Both the position numbers and the translations under genes were made by a program. A stretch of 64,000 bases of DNA, from contig NZ_JAKZHX010000010.1 of assembly GCF_022568815.1 (NCBI RefSeq), positions 1 to 64,000 on the forward strand. Reading direction: 5' to 3'. The notes beneath the pieces were generated by a model. The model saw nothing but the letters and a program-made list of their open reading frames with translations. It was not told the origin of the DNA and searched no databases. The first letter of the stretch is position 1, and each line of letters starts with the position of its first letter. Source of the stretch: Undibacterium paludis. Its GTDB lineage: Bacteria; Pseudomonadota; Gammaproteobacteria; Burkholderiales; Burkholderiaceae_D. Below are positions 43,467-53,185 of this stretch, piece by piece.

Positions 43467-44531
43467 CTAGCCTTTTCTTGCCTGCCGCTGTACTGGCAAC
43501 AGCAACATGGCCAGAAATTTCAGCCTCTTCGTCATTTCGAGTAGCAGCAAAGGCAGCAGCAGGCCCGCCAGCAATGCCAGTATGGCATTGAGGTAATCGT
43601 TACTGATCCATTTGGCAGCCATGGTGAAAGCCTTGACCTCTATCCACGAATGAAAAATCATGATGAACAGGCTGCTGCTGCCAAAGTAAGCAAGTACTTT
43701 GCCCACCCCGGAGTACCGTTGTAAATAAACAGATATTGCCAGCACCAGGTAAATACCCAGCAATGCCTGCAAGGTCGATATCCACCAGCTACCATACAGA
43801 CGCATGTTGAGGTCTATGGCTTCATCAAACAGGTAATGCAGTGCGACGAATCCGGCAAGCGCCAGGGCAGACAGATATCCTTTCGGTTTGAACTGCACAA
43901 CCTGCTGACGCAAAACCTGTCCCAGCAAGATGAAGGCGCTACTGACGCCGATCAAGTCCAGGCTCCAGGGCAGTCCGGGAAAATTGCCCTGCCTGTTACC
44001 AAGCAATTGGTTCAGCCCGTTAAACTGACTTGCATCCATGCTGGCGAATAGATGAATGACACTGATACCCGCTGCCAGCAGCAACACCATATTGATAACA
44101 GTAATCCGCTCGGCCCGTGCACTGCGCATACCAATGCGCAGCATAGCCCAGGCCAGCAGCATGCCCAGGAAAAGATGTGGCAAGAACCACAGCGGCACCC
44201 ACTCTATCGTGTTGCCCGTCCCATACAACATGCCCAGCAAATAACTGCGCAAATCAATATGGGAGACGAGGAAGCGCGCCAGTCCCCAGGCCAGCAGTAC
44301 AACAAAGAAGGGTTTCAGCAAGGCATCAGCCCTGGACCGCAAGAGCCCGGCAAAATCTTGCTGCGGACGCAGGAACACACCAGACAAAAAGAAAAACAGC
44401 GGCACATGAAAAGAAAACACAATGCGGAATATTTCGCCGTGATCATGGGCGATGATCCAGTTGTGACCAAAGACGATCAGGATGATGCCTATGCCTTTGG
44501 CCGTATCCACGCCGACATCATGCTCTGTCAT
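43467..44531 (-). CDS. Acyltransferase 3 family membrane protein (second copy)
   Basis: A 354-residue membrane protein with about ten helices. It begins AKGIGIILIVFGHNW, carrying the family histidine, and has FSFHVPLFFFLSGVFLRP, as in Wzy/YcfT-like acyltransferases. Likely to acylate a surface or secreted glycan; there is no adjacent glycan gene. The C-terminal end is basic (KRLKFLAMLLLPVQRQARKG). A different member of the same family is at 23879-25009, with little similarity outside the motifs. Confidence 0.88.
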   Translation of the reverse strand: MTEHDVGVDTAKGIGIILIVFGHNWIIAHDHGEIFRIVFSFHVPLFFFLSGVFLRPQQDFAGLLRSRADALLKPFFVVLLAWGLARFLVSHIDLRSYLLGMLYGTGNTIEWVPLWFLPHLFLGMLLAWAMLRIGMRSARAERITVINMVLLLAAGISVIHLFASMDASQFNGLNQLLGNRQGNFPGLPWSLDLIGVSSAFILLGQVLRQQVVQFKPKGYLSALALAGFVALHYLFDEAIDLNMRLYGSWWISTLQALLGIYLVLAISVYLQRYSGVGKVLAYFGSSSLFIMIFHSWIEVKAFTMAAKWISNDYLNAILALLAGLLLPLLLLEMTKRLKFLAMLLLPVQRQARKG

Positions 44532-44619
44532 GTAATCCCATCATCATGCATCTGTTGATAGCGCAATATCAGCAAGCCAACATTGCTTGCCACACCCAAC
44601 CACTTACTGCGAAAACAAC

Positions 44620-45201
44620 TTATTTTTCAATGACATACGCCATTGCTATGCGCAAATCCTGCGGCAACAGCGAGTGCACCGCTGCTCTTACCGGCACGCC
44701 GCCAACCAGCAGGCGATTACGGGCCATGCATTCAAGCTGGGCGCCGAGCTTGCTGGCGACCTTGATGCTGCCGTGATTACCTTCAGCAGCAACAACCTCA
44801 ATGCGGCTCAAACCCAATTCATTGAAGCCTATCCCTGCCAGCACGCCAGCTGCCTTGCTGGCAAGCCCCTGCCCCTGGCGGGACGGTCGCACCCAATAAC
44901 CAAGATTACAATAATTATGCATTTTGCTGATCAGATTCAAACCAGCTCCACCAAGTAATTCATGACCATCTTCAGAGAAGATACCGAACTCATAGGCGCT
45001 ACCTTCTTCTCTGGCCTTGTCGCATACCTCAAACCAGGCTTGTGCATCAGCAGTATTGAATTCTGCATGGCACCAGCTCATCCAGCGCCCCACTGTTGGC
45101 ACTGATTCACGCACAACGGCAGCAAACATGTCTGCATCTCTGGATTCATAAGCGCGCAGGCAAAAACCGGGAGCATTAATTTTTCGCATTGTTATACTCA
45201 T
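44620..45201 (-). CDS. GNAT acetyltransferase, RimJ/RimL-like
   Basis: 193 residues. GNAT fold with the acetyl-CoA loop (SRQGQGLASKAAGVLAGIGF, in which QGQGLA is the pyrophosphate-binding motif) and the RimJ/L-type feature NHGSIKVASKLGAQLE. It would N-acetylate a protein terminus or a small molecule such as a drug or amino acid. Single gene with no operon partner. Confidence 0.88.
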   Translation of the reverse strand: MSITMRKINAPGFCLRAYESRDADMFAAVVRESVPTVGRWMSWCHAEFNTADAQAWFEVCDKAREEGSAYEFGIFSEDGHELLGGAGLNLISKMHNYCNLGYWVRPSRQGQGLASKAAGVLAGIGFNELGLSRIEVVAAEGNHGSIKVASKLGAQLECMARNRLLVGGVPVRAAVHSLLPQDLRIAMAYVIEK

Positions 45202-45270
45202 TGTTATGATTTATATTAAAACAAGACCTGTGAGTATAGCCTGATCAAAACCGGACACAAAATGTACGTC

Positions 45271-45298
45271 AAAAAAAGCCCTGAAGTATTCAGGGCTT
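45271..45298 (-). terminator. Terminator of the CobD/CbiB-like gene
   Basis: aagccctgaa (45276-45285) pairs with ttcagggctt (45289-45298) around a three-base loop, followed on the minus strand by at least seven T. It lies just past the stop at 45307. Confidence 0.92.
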
Positions 45299-45306
45299 GG
45301 TCTCGC

Positions 45307-46257
45307 TTAAATCCAGACGGCAAATGACAGCAGTAAAAGCAGGAGCATCCATAGCAGCAAGGCGCGCCAGACCAGGCCGACTGCACTTTGCAAGGCGCGG
45401 GGTGAAGCTTCTGCACCGGGCTGGCTTTCCAGTTCCAGGCTGTCGACGTCGACAGCAGTGGCGTCAGCCTGCAGGACCATGGCTTTTTCTTCCGGTTCGC
45501 CCAGGCGTACACCGAGTGCGCCACCACCAGCCGAGAGGATGATGCCAACCAGTTCATCCGACCAGCGGTCGGCGTAATTGCGCCAGGAATAGACGGCATC
45601 TTCAAAATTGCCGACCACGGCAAAAGCCACGGCAGTCAGACGAGCTGGCACCCAGTCTATCCAGTAAAAGACTTTGGCGGCATAGACACCAAACTCTTCA
45701 TTCTTCATGTGTTCGGGCTCATTCCAGGCGCGCGCCAGGTACTCGGCAGCACGGTACATCACGGCGCAGGCCGGCCCCACAGGCATCAGGAACCAGAAGA
45801 ATACGCCAAAGACATTGCGATGGGTGGCGATCAGCGAACGCTCTACGGCCAGGCGGGAAATTTCCGACACTTCCATGCCTGTGGTATCGAGATGGGTCCA
45901 CTCACCAAGAAAGCGTCTGGCAGTATCTTCATCACCGGAACTTAGGGCCAGCTGTATGGAGGTGAAGTAATGGCTGTAACGACGAAAACCCAGCGTCAAA
46001 TAAACGATGAGCACATTCCATAACAAGGCAGCGATAGGATTGAGGCGCAGGCACAACCAGTAAATCAGCGCCGTTGGCAGGGTCAGCAAGGCAATCACTA
46101 TCCACCAGCCCAGACGACCATGCTTGACCTTGCCTGCATTGAAGGATGCCTCGATTTTGTCAGCCAGGGTCTGGATTTGCGTATAGATGGGGTTATCCGC
46201 CCGCAAGGGTTTGAGCTGCTCTATCAACAGAGCTAACAAAATGGAAAGAAAGGTCAT
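45307..46257 (-). CDS. CobD/CbiB-like membrane protein
   Basis: 316 residues with several membrane segments. Similarity to CobD/CbiB is seen in the N-terminal LLALLIEQLKPLRADNPIY and in WIDWVPARLTAVAFAVVGNF, which is very typical. CobD/CbiB attaches aminopropanol during cobalamin synthesis, but no cob genes are nearby. This shortened betaproteobacterial variant is commonly found without a cobalamin pathway, so its role may differ. The C-terminal part (about 225-300) has an acidic linker and a final helix. The gene has its own terminator. Confidence 0.82.
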   Translation of the reverse strand: MTFLSILLALLIEQLKPLRADNPIYTQIQTLADKIEASFNAGKVKHGRLGWWIVIALLTLPTALIYWLCLRLNPIAALLWNVLIVYLTLGFRRYSHYFTSIQLALSSGDEDTARRFLGEWTHLDTTGMEVSEISRLAVERSLIATHRNVFGVFFWFLMPVGPACAVMYRAAEYLARAWNEPEHMKNEEFGVYAAKVFYWIDWVPARLTAVAFAVVGNFEDAVYSWRNYADRWSDELVGIILSAGGGALGVRLGEPEEKAMVLQADATAVDVDSLELESQPGAEASPRALQSAVGLVWRALLLWMLLLLLLSFAVWI

Positions 46258-46544
46258 GTGACTAGTCTATGTTGCGGCGCAATACCGCAAACAATCAGTT
46301 TGCAAATGCGGCAAGTGTAAACCGATTTGCCCAGATTATGAAGCTTTGTTCTGGGGCGCGTTGAGTTATTAATGCATTCAATAACTAATCTGGAGAAATC
46401 GTTACGAGGCAAGGAGCAAAGCACAGCAAGGCTGATGCCTTGCGCACATTGGGGACGCATTGGAGAGGTAGTATCGTGGCGATTCTCGCCGGATTTGTTG
46501 AATGTATTAGTAACTCAGGGCACTATAGGAAAGACTTCAAGTCC

Positions 46545-47213
46545 TTATGCACGCAGAAAATGAAACAGATTGCGCAGCATGCCAGCCGTGGCCCCCCAGA
46601 TGAAATGCTGCTCGTAAGGCATAGCATAAAAATGCCTTTTGCCGGCATTGTCGGGCAAATCAAAGCTTCTGCGCTGATGGTTTTTGCCATCCATCAGAAA
46701 ACCCAGTGGCACTTCAAAAATGGAGGCCACTTCAGCCGGATCTGTACGCAAAGGAAAGCCGGGTCGCACCAGGGAAACGATAGGGCTGACCTGGTAGCCG
46801 GTACCGGTCTTGTAGTCGGGCAAGCGCCCCAGTATTTCAACAAATTCGCGCGTCAGCCCTATCTCTTCTTCTGCTTCGCGCAGGGCTGTGGTTACCGGGT
46901 CAATATCCTCTTCTTCAAAACGGCCGCCAGGGAAACTGATCTGCCCAGGGTGATGGTTGAGGTGTGCCGCACGCTCCGTCAGGAGCAAGGTCAGGCCTTC
47001 GTTACGCATGACAATGGGGATCAGTACCGATGCCGGACGAAAAGGCAGGTTCCTGGAGAAAAAACTCTCATCCACGCTTTCTGGCGACCATGCATGCTCT
47101 TGCTGAAAACGCTGACGCAACCAGGCGGGAGTAAGGTGCTCGGCAGGCAGGGCAAACTCTTCACCAAGTGAATGAATGGGGAAAGTCTGGGGATCAAAAA
47201 CCGGTTTGCTCAC
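46545..47213 (-). CDS. nudL: Nudix hydrolase, CoA pyrophosphatase type (NudL-like)
   Basis: 222 residues. The Nudix box is GGRFEEEDIDPVTTALREAE followed by EEIGL, and the preceding LLTERAAHLNHHPGQISFPG is the CoA-specific PCoAse signature. It would cleave CoA derivatives to phosphopantetheine and 3',5'-ADP. Translation appears to start at GTG 47213 without an obvious Shine-Dalgarno site. It lies downstream of rplS, separated by the rplS terminator. Confidence 0.88.
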   Translation of the reverse strand: MSKPVFDPQTFPIHSLGEEFALPAEHLTPAWLRQRFQQEHAWSPESVDESFFSRNLPFRPASVLIPIVMRNEGLTLLLTERAAHLNHHPGQISFPGGRFEEEDIDPVTTALREAEEEIGLTREFVEILGRLPDYKTGTGYQVSPIVSLVRPGFPLRTDPAEVASIFEVPLGFLMDGKNHQRRSFDLPDNAGKRHFYAMPYEQHFIWGATAGMLRNLFHFLRA

Positions 47214-47296
47214 GTTTGCTTACGTCTTCTTAAAATATCGATTCACCTGATCGCCAGGCAATCTGCATGGAAAAAACTGCCCACAAAATGCCAATG

Positions 47297-47325
47297 AAAA
47301 AAGGATGCCGAAGCATCCTTTTTCA
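47297..47325 (-). terminator. Strong terminator of the rplS operon
   Basis: aaaaggatgc (47299-47308) pairs with gcatcctttt (47313-47322). On the minus strand the loop reads ttcg, a very stable UUCG tetraloop, and a T-run follows. Confidence 0.92.
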
Positions 47326-47351
47326 AAGCGGTATTACGGCAAGACCAGATA

Positions 47352-47735
47352 TTACTCTGCTTTTGCAGCAACAGCTTTACGTGCTGGCAATTTCTCTTTG
47401 ATACGAGCAGATTTGCCTGAACGTTCACGCAGATAGTACAACTTGGCGCGACGTACGTCACCGCGACGTTTCACTTCGATAGAAGCGATCAGTGGGGAGT
47501 ACAACTGGAATGTACGCTCAACGCCTTCGCCGGAAGAAATCTTGCGGACGATGAAGTTGGAATTCAAACCACGGTTACGACGGGAAATAACAACACCTTC
47601 GTAAGCCTGCGCACGTTTGCGTGTACCTTCAACAACGTTGACGTTCACAACAACTGTGTCACCTGGTGCAAAGTCAGGGATGTTTTTGCCGAGGCGAGCA
47701 ATTTCTTCTTGCTCTAATTTTTGGATCAGATCCAT
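47352..47735 (-). CDS. rplS: Ribosomal protein L19
   Basis: 127 residues, slightly longer than E. coli L19 because of an Ala/Lys-rich tail. It starts [20 protein letters not shown] and contains [20 protein letters not shown] and [12 protein letters not shown]. It lies at the 30S-50S interface. A strong aggag site precedes the ATG. It is the last gene of rpsP-rimM-trmD-rplS, separated from trmD by a 132-base gap with two hairpins. Confidence 0.97.
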   Translation of the reverse strand: MDLIQKLEQEEIARLGKNIPDFAPGDTVVVNVNVVEGTRKRAQAYEGVVISRRNRGLNSNFIVRKISSGEGVERTFQLYSPLIASIEVKRRGDVRRAKLYYLRERSGKSARIKEKLPARKAVAAKAE

Positions 47736-47814
47736 TTTTTACTCCTATGACCATCTTGCCGACGCTGCAGAATCTGGTTCTGACTGATGCCCGGTAGAGG
47801 ATGGGGTTTACCAT

Positions 47815-47863
47815 GTGAATCAATGAAGATTCACGCTTAAAAATTTCAGCTCATGAGCTGAAA
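47815..47863. promoter_or_regulatory. Two hairpins between trmD and rplS
   Basis: A perfect 20-base palindrome (tttcagctca and its reverse complement) is at 47844-47863, followed on the minus strand by attttt. A second stem, gtgaatc (47815-47821) with gattcac (47828-47834), comes next. Together they could attenuate transcription or process the mRNA and so set rplS apart from trmD. Confidence 0.55.
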
Positions 47864-47867
47864 AATA

Positions 47868-48614
47868 CTACAAACTGCTTAAAAACTTTTCGTCGGCACG
47901 GCTTAACAAGCCTGCCGCACGCGCTGCGATGATTAAATCCGGGCGCTTTAACTGACTGGCCTCAAGTGCACGCTGACGCCGCCACTTTTCGATTTCAGCA
48001 TGATTACCACCCATTAACACGGCTGGCACTGCCTGATCTTCAAAGACTTCTGGCCTGGTGTAATGCGGGCAATCCAGCAAGCCATTGACAAAACTGTCCT
48101 GCACTGCCGAGGCGTCATCATGCAAGACGCCAGGGATTTGCCGTATGACAGCATCCATCAGGGCCATGGCTGGTAACTCACCGCCAGACAAGACAAAATC
48201 GCCGAGGCTGATTTCTTCATCGACGTAATTATCCAGCAGGCGCTGGTCCACTGCCTCATATCTGCCACATAACAAGACCAGGCCAGGCGTTGCCGCCAGT
48301 TGCATGACCTTTTCATGTGTCAGCGGCTTACCCTGGGGCGACAGATAAATCACTTTGGGTGCCACTGCAGACAATCCAGCCTGACGCGCCCTGGCGGACT
48401 CGATTGCGGCCTGCAAGGGTTTTGCCAGCATCACCATACCAGGGCCGCCGCCATAAGGCCGGTCATCCACGGTACGATGCCTGTCAGTTGTAAAATCACG
48501 CGGATTCCACAGCTTTAATTCGCATTTCTGTTGCTCGAAAGCGCGCCTCGTCACACCCGATTGTGTAATGGCTGCGAACATTTCGGGGAACAGCGTAATG
48601 ACATCAAACTGCAT
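47868..48614 (-). CDS. trmD: tRNA (guanine37-N1)-methyltransferase
   Basis: About 248 residues. SPOUT methyltransferase that forms m1G37 in tRNAs to prevent frameshifting. Starts [13 protein letters not shown] and contains the conserved [13 protein letters not shown], the knot loop YLSPQGKPL and [11 protein letters not shown], and [20 protein letters not shown]. The ATG at 48614 is preferred because agaagg lies 7-8 bases upstream and it matches the family N-terminus; longer in-frame starts exist and would overlap rimM. Confidence 0.96.
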   Translation of the reverse strand: MQFDVITLFPEMFAAITQSGVTRRAFEQQKCELKLWNPRDFTTDRHRTVDDRPYGGGPGMVMLAKPLQAAIESARARQAGLSAVAPKVIYLSPQGKPLTHEKVMQLAATPGLVLLCGRYEAVDQRLLDNYVDEEISLGDFVLSGGELPAMALMDAVIRQIPGVLHDDASAVQDSFVNGLLDCPHYTRPEVFEDQAVPAVLMGGNHAEIEKWRRQRALEASQLKRPDLIIAARAAGLLSRADEKFLSSL

Positions 48615-48639
48615 GTTCATGCCTTCTGAGTTCATCACC

Positions 48640-49182
48640 TTAATAATCACTACCCCAGTCAACCTGGATCTTGCCCGCCTTCTGATCGACTTCCTTGACG
48701 AAAGCTTCTACAAAAGGAATCAGACGTTCGTGTTTGACCAGCTCATTTTCGGGCACATCGGCCGCTGCCACCCGTAAAATCGGATGCGCGCCGTTGTCCA
48801 TCAAATCCCTGACCACACCGAGATTTTCACCCTGAAGATTTTCTACCTGCAAACCTATCAGATCGAGCCAATAGAATTCGCCGGTCGCCAAAGCAGGAAA
48901 ATGCTTGCGAGAAATTTGTACAGTTGCACCTTTCAGTGCTTCTGCGGCATTTCTGTCAGGCACACCCACCAGTCGCGCAACGACGTCTTCACCCTGGATT
49001 TTGACTTCCAGCCGGTCAACATCACGCAACTCAGGCTTATCCAACCACCAGGTTTTTGCTGACATCAGTGCATCAGCATCAGCAGAATAAGGACGTATCC
49101 TTACCCAGCCGTGAATACCAAATGCTCCCGAGACATAGCCAACAAGGACCAGATCATCAGGAGCATGGACTGCAGCAGTCAT
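48640..49182 (-). CDS. rimM: Ribosome maturation factor RimM
   Basis: About 180 residues. Needed for 16S rRNA 3' domain maturation in the 30S subunit. The family N-terminus is [20 protein letters not shown], and the C-terminal PRC-barrel half contains [20 protein letters not shown] followed by LGVV and later ERLIPFV. ATG at 49182 preferred over a TTG at 49200 that directly abuts the rpsP stop. It sits in the usual order between rpsP and trmD. Confidence 0.95.
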   Translation of the reverse strand: MTAAVHAPDDLVLVGYVSGAFGIHGWVRIRPYSADADALMSAKTWWLDKPELRDVDRLEVKIQGEDVVARLVGVPDRNAAEALKGATVQISRKHFPALATGEFYWLDLIGLQVENLQGENLGVVRDLMDNGAHPILRVAAADVPENELVKHERLIPFVEAFVKEVDQKAGKIQVDWGSDY

Positions 49183-49200
49183 GATACAGCTTGGCAGCAA

Positions 49201-49452
49201 TTAAGCTGCTGCTTTACCGGACTGAGCTACCAGGCGAGCAACTGCTGGAGACAATTGAGCACCAACACCTTGCCAGTAAGCCAGGCGATCTGCAGCAACG
49301 CGTACTGTTTCTGCATTGCCAGTAGCTACTGGATTGTAGAAACCGATGCGCTCGATAAAGCGACCATCGCGACGATTACGGGAATCAGTTGCAACGATGT
49401 TGTAAAAAGGGCGCTTTTTTGCGCCACCACGAGCTAAACGAATAACGACCAT
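49201..49452 (-). CDS. rpsP: Ribosomal protein S16
   Basis: About 83 residues, the normal length. Starts [20 protein letters not shown] and contains [15 protein letters not shown] longer in-frame start at 49515 is rejected because it would cover the promoter and is not part of the family. First gene of the translation operon, with a strong promoter 40-70 bases upstream. Confidence 0.97.
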   Translation of the reverse strand: MVVIRLARGGAKKRPFYNIVATDSRNRRDGRFIERIGFYNPVATGNAETVRVAADRLAYWQGVGAQLSPAVARLVAQSGKAAA

Positions 49453-49492
49453 AATATTTCCAAAAAATGTCTGAACGCGGAAAAAGCTGTAG

Positions 49493-49522
49493 ATTATAGC
49501 CCGCTTCTTAAGCAAGTCGCAA
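49493..49522 (-). promoter_or_regulatory. Sigma-70 promoter of the rpsP operon
   Basis: On the minus strand ttgcga (-35, 49517-49522) is followed after 18 bases by tataat (-10, 49493-49498). It lies about 40 bases upstream of the rpsP start and is the best promoter match noticed in the window. Confidence 0.75.
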
Positions 49523-49723
49523 GAACTATCCCACTTTTCCTTTCTGCAACTGCATTTTTATCTTTCAATGTGATCATTGCGAGACACAGCGTGCTACTTT
49601 CCGGCGTAGATCAATGCAAGAAAGATATCACTTGATTAATATTATCCACGCATCCGGATTGATCAACACAGTCTGGCCCGGCTTGGCTTACAATCACAGC
49701 TTCGACTTATACGACTTGCTGCA

Positions 49724-50152
49724 ATGACATCAATCGACAAAAAACCACACAAAAACAAAACCCTGGCAACCTTTCTCGCCGCCGTATTTGGCGCTATTGG
49801 CATGCACCGCTTTTACCTGAACGGCAAAAAAGATAAATGGGGCTGGCTGCACTTTGTCACCCTGCCGGTCAGCATGGTCGTACATTATTTCTATTTTGGC
49901 CAGCCAGACATTGTGCAATACAGCCTGTTGCTCATTTCTTTCCTGGTGGCGGTGATCGAAGCCCTCGTGCTGGGCCTGACACCTGACGAGAAATGGGATG
50001 CCCGCTACAACGCCGGTTCAGGCAAGACCAGCGCATCGAACTGGCCACTGGCCTTGTTGCTGGTGCTGACAGTAGGTTTTGGCGCCACGGCCCTGATCGC
50101 GGCCATTGCCCGCACTTTTGACTTGCTGTACACCGGCGGCGCTTACGGTTGA
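49724..50152 (+). CDS. TM2-domain-like membrane protein
   Basis: 142 residues. The N-terminal TM2-like segment has KNKTLATFLAAVFGAIGMHR followed directly by FYLNGKKDKWGW, the G-x-H-R-FYLG pattern of the family. About four hydrophobic helices follow. TM2 proteins are inner-membrane proteins without an assigned bacterial function. It is divergent from rpsP and has its own bidirectional terminator. Confidence 0.8.
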   Translation: MTSIDKKPHKNKTLATFLAAVFGAIGMHRFYLNGKKDKWGWLHFVTLPVSMVVHYFYFGQPDIVQYSLLLISFLVAVIEALVLGLTPDEKWDARYNAGSGKTSASNWPLALLLVLTVGFGATALIAAIARTFDLLYTGGAYG

Positions 50153-50172
50153 TCGCCAAACTGCAGGCATAT

Positions 50173-50207
50173 AAAAATGGCTCATTTTATAGATGAGCCA
50201 TTTTTTT
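50173..50207. terminator. Bidirectional terminator between the TM2 and acyl-CoA dehydrogenase genes
   Basis: aaaaatggctcat (50173-50185) pairs with atgagccattttt (50193-50205), with T on both outer sides. It serves the plus-strand gene ending at 50152 and the minus-strand gene ending at 50238. Confidence 0.92.
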
Positions 50208-50237
50208 ATTCTTGCCTACCTCATGGCTTGCAGATAA

Positions 50238-52028
50238 TCAGAACTGATCTTCAGCCAAAGCCATGACACCGGCACTGCCATCCACAATCGCTGAACGCAG
50301 GCCCTGGGCCGCAGACAGGATGTGGTCAGCAAAATAACGGGCAGTAGCAATCTTGGCCTTGTAGAACGCGGCGTCACCCTCGCCCGCTTCCAGTTTTTGC
50401 TGAGCGATGATGGCAGCACGCGCCATTTGCCAACCACCGAAAACGATGCCTGCCAGCTTCAGGTACAGGACACTGCCGGCAAACACGCCTTTGATGTCCT
50501 GTTTGAAGTTGGTAACAACATAATCAACCACATCTTCCAGTGCTGCTGTACCTGCTGCCAGTTGGCGCTGTATCGCCAGTGCATCTACAGAACCAATAGC
50601 TGTCAATTGTGCTTCTGTTGCGCGCATGTCGGCGATGAAGGCTTTGGCAGTAGCGCCGCCATCACGTGAAGTCTTGCGGCCTACCAGATCATTTGCCTGT
50701 ATGGCTGTCGTACCTTCATAGATCGTCAGAATTTTGGCATCGCGGTAGTGTTGTGCCGCGCCGGTCTCTTCAATGAAGCCCATGCCACCATGCACCTGCA
50801 CACCAGTCGATGTGACATCGAGCGACATTTCTGTGGACCAGCCCTTGACGATGGGCACCAGGTATTCATACTTGGCCTGGCTGGCCTTGCGCACTGCTGC
50901 ATCCGCATGGTGATGAGCAAAGTCACTGATACCGGCAGCTACATAGGCCAATGCACGCGCACCTTCAGTCTGGGCGCGCATGGACATCAGCATGCGGCGC
51001 ACATCCGGGTGATTGATGATGGCAACCGGGCCGGCAGAGCCTGCCAGATCACGCGATTGCACGCGGTCTTTGGCATATTGCACAGCCTTTTGGTAAGCGC
51101 GTTCTGCCACACCTATGCCTTGCATGCCAACGCCAAAGCGGGCTGCATTCATCATGATGAACATGTATTCGAGGCCACGGTTTTCTTCGCCAACCAGCGT
51201 GCCTATCGCGCCGCCGTTGTCGCCAAATTGCAGTACTGCAGTCGGGCTGGCCTTGATGCCCAGCTTGTGCTCTATGGATACGCAGTGTGCATCATTGCGT
51301 GCACCCAGGCTACCGTCAGCATTGACCAGGAATTTTGGCACGATGAACAGGGAAATACCTTTGACGCCTTCTGGAGCATCAGGTGTACGCGCCAGCACCA
51401 GGTGGACGATATTTTCTGCCATATCATGCTCACCATAGGTGATGAAAATTTTCGTGCCATATATCTTGTAAGTGCCATCACCCTGTGGCACGGCGCGGCT
51501 GCGCACCATCGCCAGATCAGAACCGGCTTGTGGTTCGGTCAGGTTCATGGTGCCTGTCCACTTACCCGAGATCAGGTTTTCCAGATAGATGGCTTTTTGC
51601 TCATCACTGCCTGCTGTCAGCAGGGCTTCAATCGCGCCATCCGTCAACAATGGGCATAGGGCAAAAGAAATGCTGGCGGCATTGAGCATTTCTATGCACG
51701 GCGTTGCCACCAGCTTGGGCAAGCCCTGACCGCCAAATTCTTGCGGATGCTGCACACCCTGCCAGCCAGCCTCACCAAACATCTTGAAGGCTTCCTTGAA
51801 GCCCTTGCTGGTGAATACTTCACCGTCTTTCCAGTAGCTTGGTGCCTGGTCACCAGGGAAGTTCAAAGGGGCCACCACTTCGCCGGCAAACTTGGCGTTT
51901 TCTTCCAGTACGGCTTCTACGGTTTCTGCAGTCGCATCTTCGCAACCGGGCAAGGCATTTACTTCAGTCAGACCAGCCAGTTCATTGATGATGAACAGCA
52001 TGTCTTTAACAGGGGCAACATAGCTCAT
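50238..52028 (-). CDS. Acyl-CoA dehydrogenase, 596-residue type with extra C-terminal domain
   Basis: Flavoenzyme for the first step of fatty-acid beta-oxidation. The N-terminal MSYVAPVKDMLFIINELAGL is typical of this group, followed by GTMNLTEPQAGSDLAMVRSR, the FAD-binding GFIEETGAAQHYRDAKI and the catalytic-base region KILTIYEGTTAIQANDLVGR. An extra C-terminal domain of about 130 residues completes the 600-residue type. It lies just downstream of etfBA on the same strand, so it is the natural electron donor to that ETF. Confidence 0.94.
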   Translation of the reverse strand: MSYVAPVKDMLFIINELAGLTEVNALPGCEDATAETVEAVLEENAKFAGEVVAPLNFPGDQAPSYWKDGEVFTSKGFKEAFKMFGEAGWQGVQHPQEFGGQGLPKLVATPCIEMLNAASISFALCPLLTDGAIEALLTAGSDEQKAIYLENLISGKWTGTMNLTEPQAGSDLAMVRSRAVPQGDGTYKIYGTKIFITYGEHDMAENIVHLVLARTPDAPEGVKGISLFIVPKFLVNADGSLGARNDAHCVSIEHKLGIKASPTAVLQFGDNGGAIGTLVGEENRGLEYMFIMMNAARFGVGMQGIGVAERAYQKAVQYAKDRVQSRDLAGSAGPVAIINHPDVRRMLMSMRAQTEGARALAYVAAGISDFAHHHADAAVRKASQAKYEYLVPIVKGWSTEMSLDVTSTGVQVHGGMGFIEETGAAQHYRDAKILTIYEGTTAIQANDLVGRKTSRDGGATAKAFIADMRATEAQLTAIGSVDALAIQRQLAAGTAALEDVVDYVVTNFKQDIKGVFAGSVLYLKLAGIVFGGWQMARAAIIAQQKLEAGEGDAAFYKAKIATARYFADHILSAAQGLRSAIVDGSAGVMALAEDQF

Positions 52029-52121
52029 TTTTGATATCCCAATAAAAAAGGCAAGATCAGCAATATGTCACCACAACAAAATCTGCTGTCAGTAGCGCGA
52101 CAAACCACTCATCCTGCCTGA

Positions 52122-52144
52122 GCCATCACGGTTAGCGTGATGGC
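52122..52144. other. Hairpin between etfA and the acyl-CoA dehydrogenase gene
   Basis: gccatcacg (52122-52130) pairs with cgtgatggc (52136-52144) around a five-base loop. No T-run follows on the transcribed strand, so it may be a processing or stability stem within an etfBA-dehydrogenase transcript. Confidence 0.45.
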
Positions 52145-52162
52145 GATTAAAGCAAATTCAGA

Positions 52163-53092
52163 TTAACCCAGTTCAGCAACCAATTGCGGAACGATATCAA
52201 ACAGATCACCAACGATGCCATAGTCAGCGACCGAGAAGATCGGTGCTTCTGGGTCTTTGTTGATGGCGACGATGGTTTTGGAATCTTTCATACCAGCCAG
52301 ATGCTGGATCGCGCCGGAGATACCGACAGCAATATACAGCGTTGGTGCAACGATCTTGCCAGTCTGGCCAACTTGCCAGTCATTCGGTACAAAGCCAGCG
52401 TCAACTGCGGCGCGAGATGCACCCATGGCAGCGCCGAGCTTGTCAGCCAGCGGCTCCAGAATCTTGAAGTTGTCGCCAGAACCCATGCCACGGCCACCGG
52501 AAACGATGACTTTGGCCGCTGTCAGTTCAGGACGGTCAGACTTGGCGACTTCGCGGGAAACGAAAGCAGATTTGCCGGAATCAGCAACAGCAGCGATCGT
52601 TTCAACAGCAGCAGAACCGCCAGTGGTGGCGGCATCAAAGCCTGTTGTACGTACAGTGATGACCTTGATCGCGTCTGTCGATTGCACAGTAGCGATGGCG
52701 TTACCTGCGTAGATAGGACGCTCGAACGTGTCAGGGCTATCAACCTTGGTGATTTCAGAAATTTGCGACACGTCGAGCTTGGCGGCAACGCGTGGCAAAA
52801 TGTTTTTGCCGTAGGCAGTTGCCGGTGCCAGGATGTGGCTATAGCCGGATGCGATTGCCAAAACTTGTTCAGCCACATTCTCAGCCAGACCATCAGCAAA
52901 ATGCGCTGCATCTGCATGCAATACTTTGCTGACACCAGCGATTTGAGCAGCCGCCTGAGCAGCAGCGCCAGCATTGTGACCAGCAACCAGTACATGTACA
53001 TCTGCGCCGCATTGTGCAGCAGCAGTAACGGTATTCAATGTGCTGCCCTTGAGGCCAGCGTTGTCGTGTTCAGCGATGACGAGTGTAGTCAT
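52163..53092 (-). CDS. etfA: Electron transfer flavoprotein alpha subunit
   Basis: About 309 residues. It binds FAD and, with EtfB, passes electrons from acyl-CoA dehydrogenases to ETF:quinone oxidoreductase. Start at [16 protein letters not shown] (53092) is preferred to a longer frame from 53140. The C-terminal FAD domain has the family signature [20 protein letters not shown] and later [20 protein letters not shown]. It follows etfB by about 90 bases. Confidence 0.96.
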   Translation of the reverse strand: MTTLVIAEHDNAGLKGSTLNTVTAAAQCGADVHVLVAGHNAGAAAQAAAQIAGVSKVLHADAAHFADGLAENVAEQVLAIASGYSHILAPATAYGKNILPRVAAKLDVSQISEITKVDSPDTFERPIYAGNAIATVQSTDAIKVITVRTTGFDAATTGGSAAVETIAAVADSGKSAFVSREVAKSDRPELTAAKVIVSGGRGMGSGDNFKILEPLADKLGAAMGASRAAVDAGFVPNDWQVGQTGKIVAPTLYIAVGISGAIQHLAGMKDSKTIVAINKDPEAPIFSVADYGIVGDLFDIVPQLVAELG

Positions 53093-53185
53093 GATGTTTT
53101 CCACTTGTAGTGTCACCAGCGCCCGTGCGTCTGGCAACAAAATTATTCTTAAAATCTATGCTTTAAAAAGTCAGCCTGAATAGAA

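Noticed and set aside
43385-43591. 68-codon plus-strand frame
   Set aside because: No ribosome site; two thirds lie antisense to the acyltransferase gene.
50748-51659. 303-codon plus-strand frame inside the acyl-CoA dehydrogenase gene
   Set aside because: Antisense shadow; His/Cys-rich composition without motif.
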